Of a stretch of DNA of 64,000 nt, positions 27,790 through 36,100 are shown in pieces. The notes under the pieces were generated by a model. That model searched no databases. It saw only the letters and a list, made by a program, of their open reading frames with translations, and was not told the origin of the DNA. The first letter of the stretch is position 1. Every line of letters begins with the position of its first letter. The translations under genes were made by a program, and so were the position numbers. Source of the DNA: Roseiarcus sp963741845 (GTDB taxonomy: Bacteria > Pseudomonadota > Alphaproteobacteria > Rhizobiales > Beijerinckiaceae). The DNA is taken from the NCBI GenBank assembly GCA_963741845.1, contig CAVUJV010000017.1, positions 1-64,000 of the forward strand. The letters run 5' to 3'.

Positions 27790-27950
27790 ACGCTCGACGA
27801 ATTTCCCCTGTCGGCGAAGCCGACATTCCTCGCGAGGCAAATTCGCCGCCCTTCGCCGTCCTCCGCATGCGCTCCGGCCCTTCGGGTGCAGGCCGCCCGG
27901 GCCGGGCTTTTTTGTGCCGCACCGAGGGGAACGCGCTGGCGATGGGCCAG
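27790..27950 (+). ncRNA. Structured leader, copy 2
   Basis: Outer stem CGAATTTCCCC (27798-27808) with GAGGCAAATTCG (27834-27845); inner hairpin TGTCGGC (27809-27815), loop GAA, GCCGACA (27819-27825); then the conserved TTCCTCGCG. Relative to the ssb leader both stems change but stay paired (for example CGATTTT/AAAATCG to CGAATTT/AAATTCG). Followed by a terminator-like hairpin and, 70 bases later, the start codon. Confidence 0.65.
27895..27913 (+). terminator. Terminator-like hairpin in the leader (possible attenuator)
   Basis: GCCCG (27895-27899), loop GGC, CGGGC (27903-27907), followed directly by six T (27908-27913). It sits between the structured leader and the start at 27983, so it would stop transcription before the gene unless prevented, the layout of an attenuator. 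Confidence 0.6.
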
Positions 27951-27982
27951 CGGCCCACGGCGCAAGACAAGGATCTTCGAAA

Positions 27983-28552
27983 ATGGCCTCCAATCGCTCC
28001 AAGTCCTCCCCCAAGGCCCAGACCCGCACCGCTCTCACCTTCGAGATGGCCCTCCAGCTCTGCCCCCACGAGGGCGTCGCGGAAAACGTCGCCGGCGCCT
28101 TCGGCCTCATCGTCCCCGACTACGACGCGATCCGCGCCGGGCACGCCAGCGCCCTCAAGCGGATGGCCGAGGCCTTCGAGAGCTCCCTCAACGACAAGGC
28201 GACCGAGATGCACTTCCAGCGCGTCGTCGGGGCCCTGGTCGGCTCCGCGGTCGGGGCGGGACGCTTCTACTCCACCAAGGTCGGCGAGGCCCGCGCCGCG
28301 ACCGCCCGGGCCGCCGACGGGGGCGACGACGAGCACGGAAACCCGATCGGCCTCGAAAGCAAGGCGCAGCGCACCCGCGAATTCGCAGCCGACATGGCGA
28401 TGCAGGCCTACGCCCTCCTCGCCGCCGCCCAGGGCGCGGTCGACGCCTACAAGGACCTCACCGGCGAAGACTGGAAGGCCTACGAAGCCCCGGCCGAAGC
28501 CCAGGTCGAGAAGAAGGCCGCCACAGCCCAGATGGGCGCCTTCGGGGGCTGA
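27983..28552 (+). CDS. Plasmid-type protein of unknown function (189 aa)
   Basis: Starts MASNRSKSSPKAQTRTALTFEMALQL at ATG 27983; the frame is open upstream but only the leader RNA is there. Helical and Ala-rich with VPDYDAIRAGHASALKRMAEAFESSLNDKATEMHFQRVVGALVGSAVGAGRFYSTKV, no membrane segment or known motif. A decayed inverted copy lies immediately upstream, which shows that the gene was once duplicated together with its leader. Strong terminator follows. Function unknown. Confidence 0.75.
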   Translation: MASNRSKSSPKAQTRTALTFEMALQLCPHEGVAENVAGAFGLIVPDYDAIRAGHASALKRMAEAFESSLNDKATEMHFQRVVGALVGSAVGAGRFYSTKVGEARAATARAADGGDDEHGNPIGLESKAQRTREFAADMAMQAYALLAAAQGAVDAYKDLTGEDWKAYEAPAEAQVEKKAATAQMGAFGG

Positions 28553-28558
28553 CGCCCC

Positions 28559-28582
28559 GGCGGGGACTGAAATGTCCCCGCC
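28559..28582 (+). terminator. Terminator-like hairpin after the 189-aa gene
   Basis: Perfect 9-bp stem GGCGGGGAC (28559-28567) and GTCCCCGCC (28574-28582) with loop TGAAAT, followed by a pyrimidine-rich CTTCTTCTCC. Begins six bases after the stop codon. The T run is imperfect. Confidence 0.55.
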
Positions 28583-28625
28583 CTTCTTCTCCTCCGACCG
28601 CAGAGCTAAACCCGGGACTCGCGAA

Positions 28626-28960
28626 ATGACCCGCTACAACATCCGCTCGATGTCCACCACCGACTTCGTCCTGGGATCCAACGAACCGGTGAAGCCGTAC
28701 CGCGGCTACCTGCTGCCGCCTGAAAAGCGATGCGGCGCGTACTGGTCACGCCTCGGGCCCGCCATGAGGAAATCGACGGCAATTTCCGTCGCGGCCCGCA
28801 CGTTCGGCCCGGGGTTCCCGAAGGCAGTGAACGTGGAACGTGATCTGCGACCATTCGTGTCGGGGCCAAAGCTCTCCCTCCGATGGGGAGATGTTTTCAT
28901 TCGGGCGTTCCCCTTCGGGGCCGCGCTCTATTCGCGGCGCCCCGCCGCTCACGAAGCCCG
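28626..28960 (+). CDS. Possible small protein
   Basis: ATG 28626 gives MTRYNIRSMSTTDFVLGSNEPVKPYRGYLLPPEK..., which reads like a protein for about 85 residues, then turns into low-quality sequence overlapping the end of the gene at 29026. No good Shine-Dalgarno site, no known motif. A GC-rich inverted repeat (CCTCCCG ... CGGGAGG) lies at about 28975-29007. May be a truncated or frameshifted gene. Confidence 0.3.
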
Positions 28961-29025
28961 TGCCGGTCTTCGCCCTCCCGGGTTGCGATCGCTAACGCGG
29001 GAGGCAAAGTGGGTGGCTCCTTTTC

Positions 29026-29697
29026 CTATCCGCCGTCCTGCCTCGGCAGGAGATCCTGCAGACGGCACATCTCGACCCCGCCGCCGGCGTTGTCATGGAG
29101 CAGAACCGGCTTCTTCCAGCACCGCTCGACCGCCGCAACCACCGCCTGCTCGGCCGCGGTCTCCTTGTCGTGTCTCCATCCCGCCATTGCATAGCCGCCG
29201 ACGAACACGACCATCGCCGCCGTCGCCACGGCGGTGGCGAGCCGCCACGCATCGCGCCGGTTGCGCGCCGACTGCTTCAGGACGAGCCACTGCTGACATT
29301 CATCGAGAAGCTTCACCGAAAGCTCCTTCGCGATCCGCGCCACCGAGGCGTTAAAAACCTTCTCGGCCTGCTCGCCTGAGGCGGCGGAGGTTTCCGCAGC
29401 CTGCTGCGCCATGGTCAGCGTCTGCTGTCCGGCGCTGATCATGAGGCCGATCCGGCGAAGCTCACCCTCCCCCGTCGCTCTTGTGCGCTCCAGGAGCGCC
29501 TCGATGTCGCCAAGGACCGCAAGGTTCGTGCGTCCGCTCTCCCGGATCGCCGCCAGCAGCGCGCCGATGAAGCGCCCTTCGAGCGCATCGACATGCACGC
29601 CCCAATCCGCCGCTGCTCTCTCGACCTCGCGGATATGATCCTTGAGATCGAGATCGCGAGGCCCCGCCGGGGCCTCCCTGTTGCGCTCGTCCGCCAT
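29026..29697 (-). CDS. Membrane-anchored hypothetical protein of the P-loop operon
   Basis: 223 aa: helical, coiled-coil-like N-terminal two thirds (LDLKDHIREVERAAADWGVHVDALEGRFIGALLAAIRE), one membrane segment at about 158-178 (AWRLATAVATAAMVVFVGGYAMAGW) and a short C-terminal domain with two Cys (ERCWKKPVLLHD ... VEMCRLQDLL). Last gene of a four-gene minus-strand operon, 14 bases after the P-loop gene. Function unknown; context points to plasmid stability or transfer. Confidence 0.65.
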   Translation of the reverse strand: MADERNREAPAGPRDLDLKDHIREVERAAADWGVHVDALEGRFIGALLAAIRESGRTNLAVLGDIEALLERTRATGEGELRRIGLMISAGQQTLTMAQQAAETSAASGEQAEKVFNASVARIAKELSVKLLDECQQWLVLKQSARNRRDAWRLATAVATAAMVVFVGGYAMAGWRHDKETAAEQAVVAAVERCWKKPVLLHDNAGGGVEMCRLQDLLPRQDGG

Positions 29698-29711
29698 CCC
29701 GGTTCTCCGAT

Positions 29712-30542
29712 CTATCCGGCGGCCGCGCTTTCGCGCTCAGCCGCCGCGCGATCCGCGCCGCCAGGATCGGCCATCTCCGGCAGCCAGTTCGAAGGAATAC
29801 TCTGGATCATCTCCGGAAAGTCCTTCGTCCACCATTTGCGAACCCGCGGTCTGTCGAGCAGCGCGAGATTCCGACCGTCGTCGCCTACTTTGCCGTTCAT
29901 CGCGTCCCCGAACGTCAGCCTGCGGTCCGTCACCTCGCTCATGCAGGCAAGGCGGGGCATCCGCACGATGCGGGCGCCCTTCCTGAAGGTCCGCAGGATC
30001 GACTTGTGGCTGTTGATCTGCTGGAACGCATGACCCATCGAGCGTCCGGTCAGGACAAGGCCGCCGTTCATCACGATCAGAGTCGCCTCGGGGGAGAATA
30101 GATCGTCCTGTTCGAACCGGTCCAGATAATCGAGGTCGGCAAGATCGGGCCCGACCACATGGACGACGACGACCCGGACCCCTTCGTCCTCGAGCGTCGT
30201 GGCGATCGGCACCTCGGCGACGAGGCGCGCCAGCGGCGTATCGCCGCCCCCGACGTCCAGCATCGCGTCAAGCCGGCGATCGACAAGATCGGTGAAACGT
30301 TCCTCGAGCCATGCCTTGACGTCCTCCGGATCGCTCGAACTCGGCTGAAGCGCGGCCTCGTGGAAGAGCGACATATTGTTCGTCGCGTTCATCCTGTCCG
30401 CATCCCAGATTTCGAAAGAAGCGCCATGGCTACGCAGATATTGCGCGAGCGCATTCAGGAACGTTGTCTTGCCGACGCGCTGCCGGCCGACTACGATCAT
30501 CAGGACCGGCTTGCGGTCATCGTTGAGAGTTTCGAAGGGCAT
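29712..30542 (-). CDS. P-loop ATPase, StbB/MobD-like
   Basis: 276 aa. Walker A near the N-terminus, VGRQRVGKTTFLNALAQYL (residues about 18-36); a Walker B-like LDAMLDVGGGDTP; DADRMNATNN after the P-loop resembles the deviant ParA/MinD-like layout. Overlaps the preceding gene. Similar proteins (StbB in R388, MobD) act in plasmid positioning and conjugation. The protein at 31269-32027 is a second P-loop member in the same operon with little direct similarity beyond the fold. Confidence 0.65.
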   Translation of the reverse strand: MPFETLNDDRKPVLMIVVGRQRVGKTTFLNALAQYLRSHGASFEIWDADRMNATNNMSLFHEAALQPSSSDPEDVKAWLEERFTDLVDRRLDAMLDVGGGDTPLARLVAEVPIATTLEDEGVRVVVVHVVGPDLADLDYLDRFEQDDLFSPEATLIVMNGGLVLTGRSMGHAFQQINSHKSILRTFRKGARIVRMPRLACMSEVTDRRLTFGDAMNGKVGDDGRNLALLDRPRVRKWWTKDFPEMIQSIPSNWLPEMADPGGADRAAAERESAAAG

Positions 30543-31272
30543 TCAGCCGTTTCCTTTCTCGATCCACACGATTGTTCGGGTCCAGGACCCGATCATTTTT
30601 CCAGCATTCAAAGCGCATGTTGAGCATTCCAAACTTCACGCGCTGCCGCTCCTCGGCCGACAGCTCCGGGTCTTCCCAGGGCTCCCTGACCCCCGGCAGA
30701 ACGAAAATGTTGAGGTCCAGGGGCTCGCCCTGGAACATCACGATCATCGGGGGATCGGCGGGAAGAGCCGCGCTCTGCCGAAGGCTCGCCGGCGGGTTGG
30801 GCGTCGGGTTGGCCAAGGCGTTCGGTTGTGGCGAGGCGACCGCTCGCCGAGGCTGAACCTCGGCGAGCGGCGCCTCGTATCGGCCCGACATCCGCGATGG
30901 CATGCTGCGTCTCGGATCCCGCGCGCGCCGGAGGGCGCGTTCGGCTTCCGCCTCGGCCTCCATGGCCCGCAGACGGGCCTTCTCCTTGCGAACGCGCCAC
31001 CAGGTTTGCCGCGCTCGCTCCGGGGTGATGGGCGCGCCAGCCGCGAGGGTCAGCTCAAGCTCGGCGAAGACCGAACACATGGCCTTCCAGGGAAATCCAA
31101 GTCCGCCCTGCCCTTTTGCCTCGATCAGGTCGTCGTGGTTGTCGAACAGCCACCAGAAGAGGGATGAGCGGCGGGGAGAGCGGGCCGCGACCGCGAGGGC
31201 GGATTCGCGACCGATTGCCCCTTTACTCTTCCAGCTTTCCGACCTGCGAAAGGCGTCGCCCGCCGCGCTCAT
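30517..31272 (-). CDS. Hypothetical protein of the P-loop operon
   Basis: 251 aa from ATG 31272, which overlaps the stop of the upstream P-loop gene (ATGA). The N-terminal half SSLFWWLFDNHDDLIEAKGQGGLGFPWKAMCSVFAELELTLAAGAPITPERARQTWWRVRKEK looks like a winged-helix or replication-type DNA-binding segment; an Arg-rich, Pro-rich middle follows and a helical C-terminus. Its place between two StbB-like ATPases suggests the DNA-binding partner of a Stb-type system. Inference only. Confidence 0.6.
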   Translation of the reverse strand: MSAAGDAFRRSESWKSKGAIGRESALAVAARSPRRSSLFWWLFDNHDDLIEAKGQGGLGFPWKAMCSVFAELELTLAAGAPITPERARQTWWRVRKEKARLRAMEAEAEAERALRRARDPRRSMPSRMSGRYEAPLAEVQPRRAVASPQPNALANPTPNPPASLRQSAALPADPPMIVMFQGEPLDLNIFVLPGVREPWEDPELSAEERQRVKFGMLNMRFECWKNDRVLDPNNRVDRERKRLNALRNSQR

Positions 31273-32027
31273 CCGAGAGCAAGCTCCCCGTGGAACGGCG
31301 CGAACGCTTCTTCCATCCGCCCGAGCCATGTCCGGACCGCGTGGCGCTCGAACGATGCGGCGTCAGCCTTCCCGGAGTTGCCTTCGGCAATGACCGCGAA
31401 GCTAGCGATCTCCGCGGCCCGGTTAGCGTCGAGATGCAGTTCCGGCATCCGCACCACTCTAGCGCCCTTCTCCAGGGCTTGCCGAACGGCCGGATGCGCC
31501 AACACCGCGTCGAACCGATCCGGCTTCCGGTTGCCGACCGCGCCCTCGTTCAGCACGAGCAGCGTTGTCGCCGCGGTCACGCCCGCACCGGCATTGGCGA
31601 AGGTCACGGCGTCCCCGGCGTCCGGAGCGAAGAAGAACACCTTCGTCACGTCGAAGCCGAGCGCCGCATGGCGCTCCGCGAAGTCCGATCCCGATGCGTT
31701 GACGCTCCGGATCAGACCCTTGTCCGGGCTGAAGTCGACGACGACGGGACGCCCGGCGAGTTCCGCGCTGTTGGCCGTCAGCGTCGTCCACCAGGCCGCG
31801 AGCGCGTCAGGCTCGCTTCCGAGGCACAGGGCGCCATCATTATGTCGAGAGAGCCCGTGGGTGATGGTGTCCGCATCCGCCGCCACGGGGCTTACGCCCT
31901 TGGCGCGCATCGCCTCGACCAGCCATCGCGACCACAGGGTCTTGCCGGATTGTCCGCGCCCGAGGGCGAGGATCAGTCTGCGGCGCTCTTCCTTTTCTCC
32001 GGTTTTCGTAAGCGTATTCGTTTGCAT
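31269..32027 (-). CDS. P-loop ATPase, StbB/ParA-like (first gene of the operon)
   Basis: 252 aa from ATG 32027 (MQTNTLTKTGEKEERRRLILALGRGQSGKT); a start at 32054 is also possible. Walker A GRGQSGKTLWSRWLVEAM (about 23-40), then DADTITHGLS, VVDFSPDKGL as Walker B-like segment, and TTLLVLNEGAVGNRKPDRF. Shares the fold with the gene at 29712. The transfer-regulon motif lies 41 bases upstream. Divergent from the relaxase operon across the putative oriT, as stbABC is from trwABC in R388. Confidence 0.65.
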   Translation of the reverse strand: MQTNTLTKTGEKEERRRLILALGRGQSGKTLWSRWLVEAMRAKGVSPVAADADTITHGLSRHNDGALCLGSEPDALAAWWTTLTANSAELAGRPVVVDFSPDKGLIRSVNASGSDFAERHAALGFDVTKVFFFAPDAGDAVTFANAGAGVTAATTLLVLNEGAVGNRKPDRFDAVLAHPAVRQALEKGARVVRMPELHLDANRAAEIASFAVIAEGNSGKADAASFERHAVRTWLGRMEEAFAPFHGELALG

Positions 32028-32059
32028 GAGTCTGTCTCCTTTCGACAGGCCCATCCGAA

Positions 32060-32098
32060 CCGCCCGCGGCGCGAACGCGAAATGCGATTTTCATTTTT
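32060..32098 (-). promoter_or_regulatory. Transfer-regulon motif upstream of the P-loop operon
   Basis: Core GGCGCGAAC at 32068-32076, 41 bases before ATG 32027, with a very A/T-rich tract (AAAAAAATGAAAAT on the coding strand) just upstream. Identical core and the same spacing as before dotD. Confidence 0.55.
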
Positions 32099-32142
32099 TT
32101 CGAGCGCGCTCCGACGCCGTTCTTCGCTCGATTCTGGCCGCG

Positions 32143-32161
32143 CCGTGTCAGTCCCGTGTCA
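32143..32161 (+). repeat. Direct repeat CCGTGTCA x2 in the putative oriT region
   Basis: Two perfect copies of CCGTGTCA at 32143-32150 and 32154-32161, an 11-base period that would place two bound proteins on one face of the helix. Further GCGTG elements follow to 32204. A candidate site for an accessory relaxosome protein. Confidence 0.5.
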
Positions 32162-32231
32162 TTCGCGTGCGCCTGACGTTGCATGCGCGTGTTAGATGCG
32201 TGACGAGCGGAGAAGCAAAGAAACACTGATA

Positions 32232-32259
32232 CGGACCAATGCACCGTTGGTGCGGTCCG
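32232..32259 (+). other. oriT: Candidate oriT hairpin
   Basis: Inner arms GCACC (32241-32245) and GGTGC (32249-32253) around GTT, outer arms CGGACC (32232-32237) and GGTCCG (32254-32259) with an AAT bulge on one side. The inner part GCACCG...GGTGCG resembles inverted repeat IR2 of the R388 oriT, recognised by the MobF relaxase TrwC. A MobF relaxase gene begins 850 bases downstream and a Stb-like operon diverges on the other side, as in R388. The nic site would be expected a few bases 3' of 32259 or on the complementary strand. Confidence 0.5.
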
Positions 32260-32435
32260 CTGCGCGGCGCGCAAGGCTGAAGTCTGACGGCGCCGGGCGG
32301 TCAAGCCGGCTGGATCAAGATACCGAAGCGACAGTCGAGACAGGAATGGCTTGCCAAGCCCATGGGAAGCCCGCTCAGCGGTCTTGGGCGATCGCGCTAC
32401 CCCAACAAGGGCGGCCCGAGAAGATCGCTCCTGTC

Positions 32436-32605
32436 TACGTCCCTTCTTGGCGGCTCTACGGTCTCATCTTCACGAGCCGGAAGCCGGAGGCCAAGCGCTT
32501 CCGCAAGTGGGTGACGAGCGAGGTGCTGCCGGCCATTCGCCAGACCGGACGCTATTGCGGCTACTCGGCGTCCGGACCGACATTTGCCAGGGGCTTGCCC
32601 GATTG
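32436..32605 (+). pseudogene. BRO/antirepressor N-domain fragment
   Basis: The stretch LYGLIFTSRKPEAKRFRKWVTSEVLPAIRQTGRY is the conserved end of the Bro-N domain found in phage antirepressors. No N-terminal half and no C-terminal domain are present; flanking codons are unrelated. A phage-derived remnant between the putative oriT and the relaxase operon. Confidence 0.65.
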
Positions 32606-32727
32606 ACCCTGGCCCTCGGCGGACACGACGCCGGCGAAGCGCTTCGCCTCGCCGGTGTAGTCATTTTCCGTTCGCGCCACGTGCGGCGAATCTTCCTGTC
32701 AGGTCTTCCTGACTGAAGGTTGCTTTC

Positions 32728-33105
32728 ATGGCCGTCATCACCCCGCGCGAATCCCTCGACGCACACCTGACCCGTATCGGCGGCGATCTCGCCGGTCTGC
32801 GGGAGACGGTCGACAGAATCGACCACGCGCAGGACGCGCTGCTGGTCAATGGGGATTCGCTTCAGAGGCAGGTTGAGACCCTGTCGGGCCTGATCGCCCA
32901 TATGATCGAGGTGCTGACCCCGGAGCGGCCAGAACCGGAAGGCCCGAGCCTCGCCGACCTTCTGACGCGGCTCGTCACCCAGCAGTCGGCCATGACCGGC
33001 TTGTTGCGCCAGACCCTCGAGATCGTAATCCGCCTCGACCCTGCCGCGGCGACCCCTGGCGGCGCGCCGACCGAGACCCCGACGAACGGCGCCGGATACG
33101 CCTGA
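32728..33105 (+). CDS. Coiled-coil protein preceding the relaxase
   Basis: 125 aa, strongly helical (GGDLAGLRETVDRIDHAQDALLVNGDSLQRQVETLSGLIAHMIEVL, then LADLLTRLVTQQSAMTGLLRQTLEIVIRL), Pro-rich end. Stop TGA at 33103-33105, one base before the relaxase ATG, so they are co-translated. May be a relaxosome accessory or structural factor; no DNA-binding motif is visible. Confidence 0.7.
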   Translation: MAVITPRESLDAHLTRIGGDLAGLRETVDRIDHAQDALLVNGDSLQRQVETLSGLIAHMIEVLTPERPEPEGPSLADLLTRLVTQQSAMTGLLRQTLEIVIRLDPAAATPGGAPTETPTNGAGYA

Positions 33106-33106
33106 C

Positions 33107-36100
33107 ATGCTCAATTTTGCGAAAGTCTCTGCCGCCAGCGACGGCGCGCTGATCCGCGCCTATATGACCCAGGACAAGCCCGAGCCCGAAACCCTCAAGG
33201 TCCGTGGCGTCGCCAGCGATGGTCGCGACCTCGAAACCGGCGAGCGCCTGACGGCCTATTATACCGGCCGGGGCGAACGGGCGAACTGGCGTCCCGATAT
33301 GGCGCCGCGCGTTGCGGTGGCGCTGGGGCTGGCCAACATTCGATCGGACCCCCGCGACGGCCAGCTCGACGCGCTGTTCGAGGCGCGCCGCGCCGACAAC
33401 GGCGGCGACTGGAGCGAGCATGTCCGGAAGAACTCCGGGTTCGACTTCGTGTTCGCTCCCCACAAGTCCGTGTCGCTCGCGGCGGAATTCGCGCCGACCG
33501 AGGCCGAGAAATTGCTGATCCGCAACGCCATCCACGCCGCCAGCGACGATGCGCTCCGCTACGCTTCTCGCGACCTCGGCGTCGCCCGCAAAGGGCACGG
33601 CGGGGAGAAAGGCTCGGAGCGCGGCGAGATCGGCTGGGTGACGTTCGCCCATGACGCCGCCCGGCCGACACTGGCCGTCCAGAACGGCCCGGACGGCGCG
33701 ACCTATCTCATGGATGCCCCGATCGCCGGCGACCCCCATTATCATTTGCACAATTTTATCCCGAACCTCGTGGTCACGGACGATGGACGGGTCGGGTCGA
33801 TCAACTCGAAGGCGCTGACTGCCCACAAGGTCCACGAGTATGGCGCCTTCTTCCAGGCGCGCCTCGGCGACCGGCTGCGGACGCTCGGGGTCCGGGTTGG
33901 TCTCGACGCCGACGGAGAAGCCGTCGTCGCCCTCGACATTCCGGACAGCGCGGTCACGACCTTTTCCAAGCGGGACCGGCAGGTCATTGGCGATGCCAGG
34001 CGTTACGCCAAAGAGCACGCCATGGAGTGGGACGAGCTTTCGCTCGAGCGCAAGAAGCAGCTCCTGCATGAAGCGAGCGCCGCCGGCCGGCTCGGCAAGA
34101 ACAGGCATGAGGCGCAATCGGTCTGGCGAAGCCAGGCGGCGGCGATCGGCTGGACGCCAAAATCCGTCCTTGACGCGACCGCGCCCATCGAGCGGACGGC
34201 CGCCGATCGCCACGAGCGGGCTTACATATTGGCGTCGGCATCGCTCTCGGCCGAATTTCTGACGTCAGCCGTTCTCGACGCCGAGCGGCTGCGCGTCCAT
34301 GCCGCTCGCGGGCTGATCGAGGCCGGGGCGACCGAGGGGCGGGACGACGTCGACGCGGTGGTTCACCTGTTCGAGGAGCGCGGCTTCGTTCATGACGGCA
34401 ATTCCGTCGCTCTTATCTTCGGCGTCCATGAGGGGAAAGCGCGGTTCAGCCACACCGAGCAATTGCGTATCGAGCAGACGGTCGCGGAAAAATCGCGCGC
34501 CGCCGCCCGCGACCGCTCGGCCGACCTTTCCGACGCGACGATCCGCGCCGCGATCGAGCGCATCGAGGCTGGCGACGCAGGCATCCGGTTCTCGCGGGAG
34601 CAGAGAGCCGCCATTCACGCGCTGGCGGCGGGCGGAAAACTCTCGCTTCTGACCGGCGTCGCCGGATCAGGCAAAACCACTCTGCTCAGGCCGCTCGTGG
34701 ACGCATGGGTCGGGGATGGCCGCAAAGTCATCGGCATGTCGACCGCCTGGCGGCAGGCCGACGCCCTCAAGGACGCCGGGATCGACGAGACTTTTGCGCT
34801 CCAGCCGCTCCTCAACGCCATCGACACAGGAGAATTCCGGCCGGACGACAAAACCGTCCTGGTCGTGGACGAGATCAGCCAGATCGGCCCGCGTCCCATG
34901 CTCCGCCTTCTTGAGCTGCAGGCCGAGACCGGCATGACCATCAAGATGCTCGGCGACCGGGAGCAGGTGCAGTCGATCGAGGCAGGCGACACGATCGCGC
35001 TCTTGAAGCGCGTCCTGCCCAGGACGGCTCTCCCTGAGGTCTTGACCGCCGTTCGCCAGAAGAACGACCGCGACCGCAAAATCGCGTCGCTGTTTCGCGA
35101 CGGCGAGGCCGCGAGAGCCTTCGCCATGAAACGGGAGGACGGGACGGCCCGGCTGCTTGAGGGCGACACCGATCAGGTCGTGCGCCAGATCGCCGACCTC
35201 TACATCGAGCGCGACGACGCGCTCAAGGCTCAGGATCCGAGTTACGGAGTCACGCTCACCACCCTCACCAACGCTGAGGCCGCCGACATCAGCCGGGCGA
35301 TCCGCGAGCGCCTGAAAGCCCGAGGCGAGATCGGCGCGGACGAGGCGATCTACAAGGCCGTGGTCTATCGCGGCGACAAGCCGGAATTTTTTGACTTGGC
35401 CGTAGCCACCGGCGACCGGCTGCGCATGTACCGCAAGACCGTCGCCCAGATCGATGGCGAGCGCGCGACGATCGGAAACAACGGCGATATTGTCGAGGTC
35501 ATGGGCAAGACCGCCGCCGGCCTTATTCTCCGCAATGCGCGTGGCCAGACCGCCGAGATCGACTGGAAGCGGCTCTCGGATCAGCGAACCGGGCGGCTGC
35601 TCCTGGGCTTCGGCCGCGCCTTCACGATCGACGCCGCCCAGGGCATGAGCACGAAGGGTGAGCACATCAACGCCCTGCCCCGCGGAACCGGGGCCATCTC
35701 CGCCTTCAAGACTTATACGGCCGAAAGCCGGGCCACCGGCCGGACGCACACACTGATTTCGAAGGCGGCGGTCCATGCCGCCGTTCAACGCTCCCGGGCG
35801 CTTGGCGACGTCACGCCGATGACTGAGGAAGACCTATGGGAGCGCGTCGCCAAGGACGCGTCGGCCAAGCCCTACAAGGCGCTCGCGCTCGATCTTGCCA
35901 GCAAGGCGCTTCGCCGGCATGACGCGGGTGTTCAGGCGGGGCTTTCGTCGCATAACCGGATCGAGAAGGGTGCCCACGCGCGCCCGGATTTGGGCGGCCG
36001 GATGAAATCGGCGTATGAGGCCGGGCTAGCGCGTGAGGCGTTCGTGCAGCAGCGAGGCGCGCTCGAGATGTTCGCTGACGCCGCCTACGACCGTCTGAAG

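Noticed and set aside
27867..29354. 495-codon open frame on the plus strand
   Set aside because: Most of it is an Arg/Pro/Ser-rich shadow of the 27983-28552 gene and of the minus-strand gene at 29026; only the part from 28626 has any protein-like character.
31298..31306. GGCGCGAAC copy inside the first P-loop gene as a promoter site
   Set aside because: It lies within coding sequence, 26 bases before an overlapping start, so it may be chance; it is mentioned in the motif finding but not annotated as a separate regulatory site.
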